Below, piece by piece: positions 25,709 through 35,415 of a stretch of 64,000 bases of DNA. A model generated the notes under the pieces. The model saw nothing but the letters and a program-made list of their open reading frames with translations. It was not told the origin of the DNA and did no database searches. The position numbers and the translations under genes were made by a program. Position 1 is the stretch's first letter, and each line of letters begins with the position of its first letter. The stretch covers positions 1-64,000 of the forward strand of contig NZ_BJYM01000005.1 of the NCBI RefSeq assembly GCF_007991515.1, given 5' to 3'. The DNA comes from Oceanobacillus sojae. GTDB lineage: Bacteria > Bacillota > Bacilli > Bacillales > Amphibacillaceae.

Positions 25709-27640
25709 TTACACATGTCTTATTGCCTTTTCTGCGATTTCTTTTTGAAGAATCTTTTGCACTTCCATAATAGACAAGCTCTGGCTCTGCTTCTCTCCAT
25801 ATTTCCGAACATTTATTGTTTGTTTTTCTTCTTCCTCATTGCCAATAACAAATATATAAGGTATTTTCTTCATTTGTGCTTCTCTTAATTTTAACCCGAG
25901 CTTCTCTTCCCGGCAGTCTGCTTCTATACGGATGCCCGCCGCTTTAAAAGTATCTTTCAATTGAGCAGCATAAGGCTGATGCACAGACGATACCGGCAAA
26001 ATAACTGCTTGAACAGGAGCCAGCCACAAAGGAAAAGCACCTGCAAAATGTTCAATCAGAATTCCGAAAAAGCGGTCAATTGATCCATAAATAGCCCGGT
26101 GGATAACCACTGGACGCTGCTTTTCATTATCTGCATTGACATAAGTTAAATCAAACTTCTCCGGCATTTGAAAGTCCAACTGCAGTGTTGCACATTGATG
26201 GCTGCGCCCTAAAGCATCTTTAATATGAAAATCAATTTTCGGTCCATAAAATGCGCCGTCTCCTTCATTTACTTGATAAGGCAGGTCTATCCGCTCTAAA
26301 ACATTTGCTAAAGCCTGCTCCGACATTTGCCAGGCCGCATCTTCACCCATTGAATTCTCTGGACGAGTAGATAATTCAACAGTGTAAGAAAAACCAAACA
26401 CACCATATACCTCGTCAATTAAATGAATTGCTTTTTCCATTTCCGCTTCAATTTGATCTTCCCTTACAAAAATATGGGCATCATCCTGACAGAAAGTACG
26501 GACGCGAAGCAATCCGTTTAAAGCTCCACTGTATTCATGGCGATGTACTTGCCCAAATTCAGCCAGCCTGATTGGCAAATCACGGTAAGAGCGCAGCTTC
26601 TGTTTATACATCAACATGTGTCCCGGACAATTCATCGGCTTTAGTGCAAAGTTTGTATGGTCCACTTCGGAAAAATACATGTTTTCATGATAGTGATCCC
26701 AATGGCCGGATTCTTCCCATAGCTGCTGATTCATCAGAAGTGGGGTACGTACTTCCTGATAGCCCGCTTTTAACTGCGCTTCACGGGAAAACTGCTCAAG
26801 CTCCTGACGGATAATCTGACCATTTGGCAAATAAAATGGCATACCTGGTGCTTCTTCAGAAAACATAAACAGCTCCAGCTGCTTTCCTAATTTACGATGA
26901 TCCCGTTTTTCAGCTTCTTCTAAGAAATGCAAATGTGCATCTAAGTCTTTTTTTCTTGCAAATGCAATTCCATAAATGCGCTGAAGCATCTCATTATTGC
27001 TGTCTCCACGCCAATATGCCCCTGCCAGTTTTGTAAGATGAAATGCCTTTACGTAACCTGTCGACGGTAAATGAGGACCTCTGCATGAATCAGAGAAATC
27101 CCTCTGTTCGTAGATAGTAATAGCTTCATTTGCAGGAATACTCTCTAACAGCTCTACCTTATAAGGCTGCTTCTTTTTTTTAAAATAAGCCTGAGCTTCC
27201 TCCAAAGAGAGCTCATATGAGCGGATTGGAATATTCTCCTGAATAATATTTTGCATCTCTTTTTCTATTTTCACCAAATCAGATTGATTAATGGATACTT
27301 GGCATTTCATATCATAATAGAAACCATGTTCAATAACTGGCCCAATACCAAACTGTACGTTGCCTTTTCCGTAAAGCCGTTCCACAGCCTGTGCCAAAAT
27401 ATGGGCAGCAGTATGCCGCATAACGTTCAGCCCTTCTTCTGAATCCAGTGTCAACAGCTCAATATGACTCTCTTCTGAAACAGCGCAACTTATATCTACC
27501 AGCTTACCGTTCACTTTTCCTGCAACAGCATTTTTCGCTAAACTCATTGATATCTGTTCTGCAATTTTTCTTAATGAAGTCCCTTTTTCGATGCATTTCT
27601 CTTTTCCATCTGGAAGTATAATCTTTACTTTATTATTCAT
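25709..27640 (-). CDS. thrS: Threonyl-tRNA synthetase (ThrZ-like by its leader)
   Basis: 643 residues. Domains in order: TGS (1-62), editing domain with RHTAAH and SRGPHLPSTG-type motifs (about 75-225), class II core (about 240-530) with MNCPGHM Zn-binding motif and motif 2 RTFCQDDAHIF, and anticodon-binding domain (about 540-635). It charges tRNA-Thr. Two tandem threonine T-box leaders precede it; in B. subtilis multiple T-boxes mark the inducible paralogue thrZ, so this may be a second, starvation-induced copy rather than the housekeeping enzyme. Start ATG follows GGAGTG. Confidence 0.93.
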   Translation of the reverse strand: MNNKVKIILPDGKEKCIEKGTSLRKIAEQISMSLAKNAVAGKVNGKLVDISCAVSEESHIELLTLDSEEGLNVMRHTAAHILAQAVERLYGKGNVQFGIGPVIEHGFYYDMKCQVSINQSDLVKIEKEMQNIIQENIPIRSYELSLEEAQAYFKKKKQPYKVELLESIPANEAITIYEQRDFSDSCRGPHLPSTGYVKAFHLTKLAGAYWRGDSNNEMLQRIYGIAFARKKDLDAHLHFLEEAEKRDHRKLGKQLELFMFSEEAPGMPFYLPNGQIIRQELEQFSREAQLKAGYQEVRTPLLMNQQLWEESGHWDHYHENMYFSEVDHTNFALKPMNCPGHMLMYKQKLRSYRDLPIRLAEFGQVHRHEYSGALNGLLRVRTFCQDDAHIFVREDQIEAEMEKAIHLIDEVYGVFGFSYTVELSTRPENSMGEDAAWQMSEQALANVLERIDLPYQVNEGDGAFYGPKIDFHIKDALGRSHQCATLQLDFQMPEKFDLTYVNADNEKQRPVVIHRAIYGSIDRFFGILIEHFAGAFPLWLAPVQAVILPVSSVHQPYAAQLKDTFKAAGIRIEADCREEKLGLKLREAQMKKIPYIFVIGNEEEEKQTINVRKYGEKQSQSLSIMEVQKILQKEIAEKAIRHV

Positions 27641-27678
27641 TTTCTAAACACTCCTTCGACTTATAATTTTTATACAGT

Positions 27679-27935
27679 AAAAAAGCATACTCTTCCCTCC
27701 ATACAAAGGGACGAATATGCTTTTCCGTGGTTCCACCCAGCTTCCCATCAAATTAATTTGACGGCTTCATTTTTGCAGTAACGTTGCATGCTTACGGCGC
27801 CAGTTGTTACCCTGACGCAGCTCCTGAGGTGGTAAATTATCCTTCCGGTTAGAGAGCTTTCACCTGCTGCTCCCTTCTCTTTGAACCTTCCAAATAATTC
27901 ATATCCTCTTCATCGCTTTTTCTATTTTAATAACT
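27679..27935 (-). promoter_or_regulatory. T-box leader, threonine, gene-proximal copy
   Basis: The T-box sequence is at 27725-27739 (minus strand TGGGTGGAACCACGG) and the terminator stem AAAAGCATA...TATGCTTTT at 27679-27724. Stem I carries a candidate specifier ACC, followed by ACC, near 27831-27840. Uncharged tRNA-Thr would stabilise the antiterminator and allow thrS transcription. Confidence 0.88.
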
Positions 27936-27946
27936 TTTATGATACT

Positions 27947-28195
27947 AAAAAAACACACCCTCCCCTTCCTAAGAAGGGGCGAATGTGTTATCTCCGCGGT
28001 TCCACCCAAATTTCCGTCAACATTATTAACGGCTTCATTTTGCAGTAACGTTGCATGCTTACGGCGTTAGTTGTTACTCCAACGCAGCTCTGAGGTGGTA
28101 AATTACATTTCCTGGTTAGAAAGCTCTCACCTTTTACTTTCCTCTCTTTAAACCTTCCAAGTAATTCATGTCCTCTTCATTGCTTCTCAAAAATA
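27947..28195 (-). promoter_or_regulatory. T-box leader, threonine, distal copy
   Basis: Near-duplicate of the proximal leader: T-box at 27994-28008 (TGGGTGGAACCGCGG), terminator stem with GTGTT-type arms and T-run at 27947-27989, the same ACC specifier region near 28095-28104, and the same opening GATGAAGAGG-like block near 28165-28190. Two gates in series give tighter repression than one. Confidence 0.88.
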
Positions 28196-28307
28196 AATTA
28201 TAAATTATCATACTAGAATTTTTACATTTATGCAACATTCTTTCTTATTTTTAGTAAAATAATCTGCTTCGTTAATTTATTTAAACATTTTGATAATTTA
28301 ATTCAAA

Positions 28308-29093
28308 TTACTCTACAAGCTCCCATACTCCGGCACTTCCTGGTGTTTCTCCAGTGGTCCACCATTTTGCCTGATATACTTTTCCATTATACGTAACCTT
28401 GTCTCCTCCAAGATAGACATTGTTAGCATCCCATGCTGGATAGCCAGGAACTTCTGGATCAGGTTCTCCCGGCCCTGGGTTTGTTCCTTCACCGCCAAAG
28501 TTAACATCAATTACATTGTAGAAAGCATTGGCTGTATCATACACATCCCATACTCCTAAAATCACATGATAGCCTGTCCGTTCCGGGATTGTCACTTGAT
28601 GTGTCACCTTCTCACCTGGCCTTGCGCCTCCGTCATAAACTTCATAGAATGGAATGAGTTCAAATTGATCCCTTGTCAGCGGCTGATTCGGATTCCAATC
28701 CGGCTTGGTAATATAATAATGCCATTTTGTTGTTGCGTGCTTCGCTGTTAAATGCCAAGTAAATGTGTTTACACCAGAATTCAAATTAACCTTTGCCCAG
28801 CGGTCAGCAGTTTGTGCATCCAATTCAGGAAATGTCCCTCCAGCAGAAGCGATTTCTCCATCCGGGATGCTTGCTCCAGGAAATCCTTTCGGTGCTTCCA
28901 GACTTTGAGGCTCCCACTGAACGCCTCCACAATTTGTGTTCACCTGTTCTTTACATAATAATCCTCTTGATTTCGGCTGCTCAATATATCCATGTGCAGC
29001 AGCAGCCCCCAGTCCAACAAACATGAAAAAGACGAGTGAAACAATTGATGTTCCGAGATACTTCAACGACTTGTCCTGAAATAACCTTTGCAT
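28308..29093 (-). CDS. Secreted AA10 lytic polysaccharide monooxygenase with CBM5/12
   Basis: 261 residues. A signal peptide ends at AAAA and leaves His34 as the mature N-terminus, the first copper-brace ligand; His119 ([11 protein letters not shown]) is the second, and Phe191 fills the axial site. The AA10 domain covers 34-200; a Pro/Gly/Glu linker (201-218) leads to a CBM5/12 chitin-binding module (about 219-260, [21 protein letters not shown]). It oxidatively cleaves crystalline chitin (cellulose is less likely given the module) outside the cell. It diverges from a holin gene. No chitinase is next to it. Confidence 0.92.
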   Translation of the reverse strand: MQRLFQDKSLKYLGTSIVSLVFFMFVGLGAAAAHGYIEQPKSRGLLCKEQVNTNCGGVQWEPQSLEAPKGFPGASIPDGEIASAGGTFPELDAQTADRWAKVNLNSGVNTFTWHLTAKHATTKWHYYITKPDWNPNQPLTRDQFELIPFYEVYDGGARPGEKVTHQVTIPERTGYHVILGVWDVYDTANAFYNVIDVNFGGEGTNPGPGEPDPEVPGYPAWDANNVYLGGDKVTYNGKVYQAKWWTTGETPGSAGVWELVE

Positions 29094-29365
29094 AAATAAA
29101 ACTCCTCCTTTATTTGTTTAGACGGTTATAGATCAAGAGCCAAAAATATCTAAGCTGCAAAGGTAAAATTGTCAATTTTGTATTTAATTTACAACCATCT
29201 TAACTTTATATTAGCACTAAAATTGAAAGCGTCAACAAAGATTATAATGTTTAACAATATTGTAATATTTTTAATATTTATGTAATATTTCCGTTTTTAA
29301 TAGCGACTGCTCCTTCTCATAATCCACCGCATTCTCCCATACCTTATAAAAAGGAGGCTTGGTCC

Positions 29366-29611
29366 ATGAGTGAAAACTTGGCAAGAATAAATAATAAGTG
29401 GGTACGGCTGACTGTTTTAGTTATTGTATTTATTAATACTGCTGCAATGCTATTAGGTTATCGAATCATTCCTCTTTCAAATGAAGATCTTGTTTCAGTG
29501 CTATCCCTTATCGCTTTATTCGTATCAGAAATCTGGAATCACTGGAAAAATAACAGCTATACTTCACAGGCAAAAGAAGGAGATAAACTGATGAAGAAGC
29601 TTAAACGCTAA
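29366..29611 (+). CDS. Stand-alone SPP1-family phage-type holin
   Basis: 81 residues: NNKWVRLTVLVIVFINTAAMLLGY and IPLSNEDLVSVLSLIALFVSEIWNHWKNN give two membrane segments, followed by a charged tail (KEGDKLMKKLKR), the pattern and length of SPP1-type holins. Holins open membrane pores for endolysin release in phage; here no endolysin or other phage gene adjoins. AAGGAGG lies nine bases before the ATG. It diverges from the LPMO gene over about 270 bases of AT-rich promoter DNA. A host role in secretion or lysis is speculative. Confidence 0.8.
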   Translation: MSENLARINNKWVRLTVLVIVFINTAAMLLGYRIIPLSNEDLVSVLSLIALFVSEIWNHWKNNSYTSQAKEGDKLMKKLKR

Positions 29612-29616
29612 AATAA

Positions 29617-29683
29617 AAAAGCTGACGGACAATTACTTGCTTCATCCTTTACCAAGATGAGCATGCTCTGTCCGTCAGCTTTT
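29617..29683. terminator. Bidirectional terminator
   Basis: Fourteen-bp arms (29617-29630 with 29670-29683, AAAGCTGACGGAC type) separated by 39 bases, between the convergent holin and lipid kinase genes. Confidence 0.8.
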
Positions 29684-29688
29684 AAAAC

Positions 29689-30585
29689 TTATTGTATCTC
29701 TCCATAAATCATTTTCAGATGTTTAGGAAGCACCTCTACTATAGCAGGTGTTTTATCTAAAAATTCTCCATCACAATCGATATTCTGTTCCGGAGAAGCA
29801 GAGACTTCTAATTTACTTGTCCGGAAATAAATAATGTCATCATCTTTTTCATTTTCCGGATAATCATCCTGAATTTTCGCCTCCAGCCATTTCTTCAGAT
29901 ACTTCAGCTTTGCTTCCTTGACAATTAATACATCGAATTTTCCATCCTGTACATCCGCGTGAGGAAAAAAGGATTGGATTCCGCCAAGATAGGAGCCATT
30001 TCCGACAACAAGCAGTTCTGCTTTCTCATCATAGTGAAGCTCCTCACTGCGTATTTTTAAAGAAAATGCTTTATCTTGAAAAACAAGCTTTGATGTATTC
30101 AGATAATAAGAAATTCGTCCGAGCAGCTGCTTATTGGCATCATCCATTTCCTCAGCAACCTTTGAAATAATACCAATTCCCCAGAAATTTAAAAAGTAAT
30201 GCTTATGATAGCTGCCTATATCGACGTGCATACACTTCTGCATAATAATTTGCTCCAGTGCCTCCAGCGGTTTTTGGCTAATACCGAGCGTCCGTGAAAA
30301 ATCGTTGCAGGTACCACCTGGTAAGATGGCAAACACGGGTCTATTTTCTAAAGGAACCAGGGCATTCATTATTTCAAAAACAGTGCCATCTCCACCTCCA
30401 GCTATCAATAAATCGATTTCTTCTGCATGCTGTTCTACAAATCGCTTTCCATCACCTTCCTGCCCAGTCTGATAAATAGTAACTTTCGCAAATGCTTTCG
30501 TCAGTCTGGATTCAATTTTATCTAGTTCCTTTTCTAATTTACACTTTCCCGCTTGAGGATTTATAATTAAAGCGACCTTTTTCAC
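29689..30585 (-). CDS. Diacylglycerol/lipid kinase (YegS/BmrU/DgkB family)
   Basis: 298 residues. Phosphorylates diacylglycerol or a related lipid at the membrane, recycling lipid from teichoic acid synthesis. Motifs: INPQAGK near residue 9, GGGDGTVFEIMNAL (nucleotide loop) near 64, LPGGTCNDFSRTLG near 90, and DGEFL near the C-terminus. GTG 30585 follows AAAGGAGC; the longer frame to 30744 has no ribosome binding site and encodes unlike residues, so I reject it. DgkB and BmrU paralogues cannot be separated by eye. Confidence 0.88.
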   Translation of the reverse strand: MKKVALIINPQAGKCKLEKELDKIESRLTKAFAKVTIYQTGQEGDGKRFVEQHAEEIDLLIAGGGDGTVFEIMNALVPLENRPVFAILPGGTCNDFSRTLGISQKPLEALEQIIMQKCMHVDIGSYHKHYFLNFWGIGIISKVAEEMDDANKQLLGRISYYLNTSKLVFQDKAFSLKIRSEELHYDEKAELLVVGNGSYLGGIQSFFPHADVQDGKFDVLIVKEAKLKYLKKWLEAKIQDDYPENEKDDDIIYFRTSKLEVSASPEQNIDCDGEFLDKTPAIVEVLPKHLKMIYGEIQ

Positions 30586-30808
30586 CTTTTCCGCTCCTTT
30601 AAAAATAACAATTTTTATTGCATCGAAATATTTCGGAACTTGAATTGCATTTACTCGACCTGCTGAAAAATATTGCATGAATTGTATTCCTAAAAAGAAT
30701 CTTTCTTTTACATTATACAATAATCTTAAAACGAAAGACTGCAATGTAATAGGAATACTTAAATTTGCTTCCCAGCACGAAAATCATGTTTTTTACTGGA
30801 TTTAAAAA

Positions 30809-30851
30809 AGCTGGCAGGATAATCTCTCTCATTAAGATTATCCTGCCAGCT
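30809..30851 (-). terminator. Intrinsic terminator of the lipoprotein gene
   Basis: Perfect 17-bp arms (30809-30825 with 30835-30851), nine-base loop, then T-run on the minus strand. Confidence 0.93.
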
Positions 30852-30877
30852 TCTAACCTATTCACTATACTCTTTCG

Positions 30878-31921
30878 TTATTGCATCTGTTCCACTGCAC
30901 CAGTTTCTTTATTCACGATAAACCAGCCGTAAGTAGAAGTGTGGGAAGAGTCTCCCTCTCCAACAACAGAGTATACCTGAACTACATAATTTCCATTTTC
31001 ATCCTGATGATCGGTCACAACATTCAATTCATCATCGACAATGCTTAAATACTCTTTAACAATGCTTTCAGCCTCTGACTCACTAATTGACCCTGCTGTT
31101 TCTTCCGTATTTCCGCCGTCATCCTCTGCCGGGTCCGAATTCTGATCATCCTCTGAGGTATCGGTGTCGTTTGAGGTTCCGCTGCCATCAGAATCGCCCT
31201 GATTGGAATTGTTTTCCTCACTATCAGAACCTGCTTGATTTTCTTCCTCTTCCTCCATCGTGTTACCAGCACTATCATTAGATTCATTTTCTTCAGTAAC
31301 GCCTGTTCCTTCGTTTGCTGCTTCATTGTCTTCTTGTTCAGATTGACTATCATCCATATCAGATTCCGAGCCATCATTTGAAATATCACTTTCCTCGGAT
31401 GGAATTTCTTCTGTCTCTACATCTGAAACGATCCATTTCTCTTCATCCCAGGAGATAGAATAAGTAACAATCACTTGATTTTCTTCCTGTTCCTGCTCTA
31501 TCTCATATAAATCATCTTCTACTTTTTCAAATTCATACGCTTCTTCTTCATCAAACCAGACAGGAGCTTCTGATGTATCTATGTAGATGAGACCTTCTTC
31601 ATCTTCCTCAAAGTAAGTATCAATTAAGTCATCAGCCAGTTCTTCCGACATAGCGTTTAAGAATTTTTCATGAAGTTCATCTATAGAATCAAAATCAGCT
31701 AATTCTCCATCTTCTTCTGCATTTTCAACCACATTTTGATAGATCTCTTCATAAGTTTGTAATACTTCTTTCGCTTCTTCTTCCTCTAATTCAGGAATTT
31801 CTTCTGTCTGTTCCTCTGGTTCTGGAGCCGGTTCTTGCTCTTCTTCTTTGTCTTTACTGCAAGCTCCTAGCAACAATACCATAGCTATGGCAAGAACCAT
31901 AAAAAGTCTGCTTTTCACCAT
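30878..31921 (-). CDS. Acidic low-complexity lipoprotein
   Basis: 347 residues from ATG 31921 (GGGGG upstream). Signal peptide with lipobox LLGAC, so the mature protein is lipid-anchored at Cys21 or so. Residues about 25-180 form an acidic, Glu-rich domain; about 185-285 is low complexity (Asp, Glu, Ser, Asn, Gly), probably disordered; the last 65 residues (SEAESIVKEYL to GAVEQMQ) form a compact beta domain like PepSY/YusW-type modules. Function is unknown; an anchored cell-surface spacer protein fits the layout. Confidence 0.75.
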   Translation of the reverse strand: MVKSRLFMVLAIAMVLLLGACSKDKEEEQEPAPEPEEQTEEIPELEEEEAKEVLQTYEEIYQNVVENAEEDGELADFDSIDELHEKFLNAMSEELADDLIDTYFEEDEEGLIYIDTSEAPVWFDEEEAYEFEKVEDDLYEIEQEQEENQVIVTYSISWDEEKWIVSDVETEEIPSEESDISNDGSESDMDDSQSEQEDNEAANEGTGVTEENESNDSAGNTMEEEEENQAGSDSEENNSNQGDSDGSGTSNDTDTSEDDQNSDPAEDDGGNTEETAGSISESEAESIVKEYLSIVDDELNVVTDHQDENGNYVVQVYSVVGEGDSSHTSTYGWFIVNKETGAVEQMQ

Positions 31922-32014
31922 ATTTTCCCCCATTTCGAGTTTCTTCTTCTCTATCATACACTTTTTCCTGGAAATTAGAAATATCTTTCAAAGAGGGAAG
32001 CTTCATCCATGCAG

Positions 32015-32800
32015 CTATTTTCTTTTTTCAATCGTTAACCAGGGTCTGCCGCCATCCCAATGCACTTGAACAGGGATTTTAAATGTTTCGCTTAATAAAG
32101 CATCCGTCAGGACATCGCGCTTTTCCCCCGTAGCAACCAATTCACCATCACGCACCAAGGCAACATGAGTAATTGCTTCTGTAATCTCTTCAATATGGTG
32201 TGTAACATAAAGCAAATGTGTATTCTCTTTTAAATCATCCATTAATTCCAGTACTTCTTCACGCGATAAAATATCCAATCCGGAGCATGGCTCATCCAAA
32301 ATCAGAATCTCAGGTCTGCTCATTAGTGCACGGCCAATCAGAACCCGCCTTCTTTCTCCCTGGGAAAGCACACTGTATTTTTTTCCTTTTAAATACTCTA
32401 ATCGAAGATCGAAAAGTATTCGATCAACCAGACGCCAATCTGCTTCTGATACTTCTTCATAAATACCAAAGGAAGCAAATTTCCCGCTGACAATCACATT
32501 TTCAACTGATTCAAGCTGGATTGTATCTTGAAAACGGTCCAGTGCACTGCTTACATAACCAATTGATTTCCGTAATTCAGATAAATCTGTTCTGCCGAAA
32601 AGTTGATCCAATACCGTCATTTTTCCGGATGTTGGATAGTTATAGCCAGTTATAATATTTAAAAGAGAAGTTTTTCCTGAACCATTTAAACCTAAAATAG
32701 CCCATTGCTCCCCTTCTTTAATTTGCCAATTAATATCCTTTAAAATTTCCTGATTATTTCTGCGCCATGTTATCTGATTAAAATAAACAATATTCTCCAT
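32015..32800 (-). CDS. ylmA: ABC transporter ATP-binding protein (YlmA-like)
   Basis: 261 residues. Walker A GLNGSGKT (about 38), signature LSQGERRR (about 140), Walker B LILDEPCSG (about 163), and H-loop YVTHH (about 193). The sequence style (WQIKEGEQWAILGLNGSGKTSLL) matches the YlmA/ModF-type single ATPases that occur without a permease gene. No membrane partner adjoins. What it energises is unknown. Confidence 0.8.
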   Translation of the reverse strand: MENIVYFNQITWRRNNQEILKDINWQIKEGEQWAILGLNGSGKTSLLNIITGYNYPTSGKMTVLDQLFGRTDLSELRKSIGYVSSALDRFQDTIQLESVENVIVSGKFASFGIYEEVSEADWRLVDRILFDLRLEYLKGKKYSVLSQGERRRVLIGRALMSRPEILILDEPCSGLDILSREEVLELMDDLKENTHLLYVTHHIEEITEAITHVALVRDGELVATGEKRDVLTDALLSETFKIPVQVHWDGGRPWLTIEKRK

Positions 32801-32889
32801 TTTTTATCCCCTCTATCTGATTGAAAAGTCTGTTAATTATTACGCTAGAATACTATATTCCACTCTTCTTTTCTAGTAAAATGCACTTC

Positions 32890-34179
32890 TTAATGATTCC
32901 AGCGCCAGCCTCTTAAATAGCCCACTGTTAAAATAACAACTGGAATAATGCTTACGGCAAGCAATGCTCCGGATAAAGTTAATGTCATATAACTCGCCTG
33001 GGCAACAATCACTCCTGATAATCCTCCGCCAATTGCGCCGGCTAGAGATATCCAGACATCCACCGATCCTTGTGATTTCGCACGGGTATTTGCAGGAGTT
33101 GCATCTACCAGCATAGCGGTTCCGCTAATCAAACCAAAATTCCACCCAAGCCCCAGCAATACTAAAGCAATTACATGAGCCATCGTGGATTCTGCCGGTC
33201 CAAAAGCTGCTGATATTCCCGCCAGCATGAGTGTAATACCAGATGCAAATGCCATATTTACCCTTCCAACCTTATCCACCAGATAACCTGTAATTAGAGA
33301 AGGAAGATACATTGCCCCGACATGGAGACCAATGACAAATCCAACATCACTTAGTCCGTGACCATGATGCCCCATATGTATAGGTGTCATCGTCATAATA
33401 GCGACCATCGTAAACTGACTGATAATCATAATAAAAGCACCGGCAAAAATTCCTCTTTTATCTTTTTCCAGAGTTTCTTCTTCAGCAGCTGCAGACTGCG
33501 TATTGGTTATGGCCTCTGCCAGCCTGATTTCTTTAGCTACAATAAATGGATCCGGTCTTAATAAAATAAAGAAGATAAGTCCGGCAAAAAAATATGCAGC
33601 TGCAGCCAATATAAAAGGTCCGGCAAGAGCTGGTATTCCAATGGATTCTGCAACATTCCCCATCACACTGACTAAATTAGGACCAGCTACAGCTCCCAAA
33701 GTACTCGATACCATGGCCATGCTTACCGCTTTTGCACGCTGGTTTGAATTCGCTAAATCCGTTCCTGCATATCGAGCCTGCAGATTAGTCGCTGAACCTG
33801 CTCCATAGACCAGTAAAGCAAAGAATAGCAAAATAATATTTTCTGAAACTGCCGCTATAATTATTCCCACAGCTCCAAGCGCTCCACCTAAGAATCCGGC
33901 AGTAAGTCCAAACCGCCTGCCATAACGTTGAGATGCCCGCCCGACAAATAAGGCGGCTCCTGCAGCCCCTAGTGTAAACAACATGGATGGTAAGCCTGTC
34001 ACACTATCTGATCCTAATAAATCCTGTGCTAACAAAGCTCCAACTGTAACTCCAACAGCAAGGCCCGCTCCTCCGAAAATTTGTGCAAGAATAACAACCA
34101 TCAAAGTTCTTTTATACAACTGCTGCTGTTTTTCAGGTGATTCTATGTATTCGTTTATTTGTTCTTTCTTTTCTTTCAA
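32890..34179 (-). CDS. MFS transporter
   Basis: 429 residues, 12 predicted spans. N-terminal helix pair with GLAVGVTVGALLAQ and the loop 2-3 motif GRASQRYGRRFG (about residue 80) are typical of drug:H+ antiporters of the MFS. TTG start at 34179 after GGAAGG. Substrate is unknown; multidrug export is a guess from the family. Its own upstream region (34180-34457) holds only promoter-like AT-rich DNA. Confidence 0.85.
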   Translation of the reverse strand: MKEKKEQINEYIESPEKQQQLYKRTLMVVILAQIFGGAGLAVGVTVGALLAQDLLGSDSVTGLPSMLFTLGAAGAALFVGRASQRYGRRFGLTAGFLGGALGAVGIIIAAVSENIILLFFALLVYGAGSATNLQARYAGTDLANSNQRAKAVSMAMVSSTLGAVAGPNLVSVMGNVAESIGIPALAGPFILAAAAYFFAGLIFFILLRPDPFIVAKEIRLAEAITNTQSAAAEEETLEKDKRGIFAGAFIMIISQFTMVAIMTMTPIHMGHHGHGLSDVGFVIGLHVGAMYLPSLITGYLVDKVGRVNMAFASGITLMLAGISAAFGPAESTMAHVIALVLLGLGWNFGLISGTAMLVDATPANTRAKSQGSVDVWISLAGAIGGGLSGVIVAQASYMTLTLSGALLAVSIIPVVILTVGYLRGWRWNH

Positions 34180-34389
34180 GATCTAATCTTCCTTCCTCCA
34201 TCAATTATCTGAATTTATTAGAATATGAAAATCATAGCACTAAGCATCTGCCAGTTCAATATAATTTGTTCATTCCAAAAATTTTAGTTAATAATCAGAT
34301 AGACGAGGCTCTCTCCGAAATAATGATAATCAGCTGATTAGAATACCGATGGCAGACTGAAAGATACTTCTAATTGGTATTTTCCTACT

Positions 34390-34438
34390 TAAAAGACCCC
34401 TGATCTTAAACGAACTTACTTCAGACAAGAGTCTTTTT
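34390..34438 (-). terminator. Terminator-like hairpin after the DUF998 gene
   Basis: AAAAGAC and GTCTTTT arms with inner CTGA/TCAG pairing; interrupted stem, T-run on the minus strand. Confidence 0.55.
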
Positions 34439-34457
34439 AGTACCTCAAGTTTCCTTT

Positions 34458-35186
34458 CTACTTTGCCTCACGAATTCGCCTGCTCCAAAGGCCAATTGCA
34501 GTACCTGTCAGCCAAATATATACAGAAGCATAGAGTATACGCTGAAGTAAACCACCGGGAACCCCAGTAAATACTGGCTGTAAGAACAGACTTAAAAGAG
34601 CTGCTGTGGTAACTATTGTACAAATAATTGTCCACCAAAATATACGGGGCATTTTTTTATGAGTAGCAATACTGATTAAAATCATTGCAGGAATCTGTAC
34701 AACCATACCCGGAAGTGCAGTTAACGTGTGCCAGTAAAAATCAATGTCAGCAGGGACAATTCCAGAGATTCCATAGCTTACTCCAAAAATACCAATGAAA
34801 ATACTTGCTGTTTTTATAGAACGAACCTTCGGCCATAGTGGGTAAAGTAAAACTGCACCAATCAAAATAAACAAGCCTGTTAAGAAAAAAGTCCAGTTCA
34901 TCAGCCAGTGATGAGGTGAACAAATCATATAGCTTGCGAGTACATAGGTATCTGTCCCACAAGCAGTTACACCTAAGTCACTCATTGGCTGATTCAAGAA
35001 ACTATAAGGTTCTGTAGTCGCACGAATAACAATCGCTTCTATCATAAAGTAGGCGCTTAATGCAACCCAGCTAATCAGACCAATTAGAATAGATAGCCTG
35101 CTGTTGGATTTACGGAATAATAATATTGCCAATACAACTGTGAGTGTAACAATTATCATCGCTGCAGCATGAAACCCATAGCTCAC
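34458..35186 (-). CDS. DUF998 membrane protein
   Basis: 242 residues with six to seven predicted spans. Family-like block: QPMSDLGVTACG near residue 72 and GISGIVPADIDFYWHTLTALPG near 150. DUF998 proteins are integral membrane proteins of unknown function. GTG 35186 follows GAGGAGGTG; the ORF start 27 bases earlier has no good site. Confidence 0.75.
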   Translation of the reverse strand: MSYGFHAAAMIIVTLTVVLAILLFRKSNSRLSILIGLISWVALSAYFMIEAIVIRATTEPYSFLNQPMSDLGVTACGTDTYVLASYMICSPHHWLMNWTFFLTGLFILIGAVLLYPLWPKVRSIKTASIFIGIFGVSYGISGIVPADIDFYWHTLTALPGMVVQIPAMILISIATHKKMPRIFWWTIICTIVTTAALLSLFLQPVFTGVPGGLLQRILYASVYIWLTGTAIGLWSRRIREAK

Positions 35187-35353
35187 TTTATTACACCTCC
35201 TCTTTATTATCATCTATCTAATGTTCATACAATCCCCTGACAAATATACTAATAAATATCCTTCTCTTCTATTTACGTTACTTCACCCTGCAAAGATTCA
35301 TTCTATTTTATTGGAAATGTTCTTTACTTTTTTATGCAAAGTCTTTACAAGCT

Positions 35354-35393
35354 AAAAAGCCATCCTTTTTATAAGAATGACCTTTGAGTTTAA
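35354..35393 (-). terminator. Terminator-like hairpin after the UvrA-like gene
   Basis: Interrupted stem AAAG-CAT-CTT with AAG-ATG-CTTT and T-run on the minus strand, just below the stop codon. Confidence 0.55.
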
Positions 35394-35415
35394 AAGATAT
35401 TAAATTCAATCTGAC

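Noticed and set aside
29366..29611. Prophage remnant around the holin
   Set aside because: No endolysin, tail, integrase or att-like repeats nearby.
30586..30744. N-terminal extension of the lipid kinase
   Set aside because: No ribosome binding site; residues do not fit the family; GTG 30585 has AAAGGAG.
31045..31389. Basic open frame overlapping the acidic lipoprotein gene
   Set aside because: Frame shadow of Glu/Asp-rich codons; lysine/arginine composition is a by-product.
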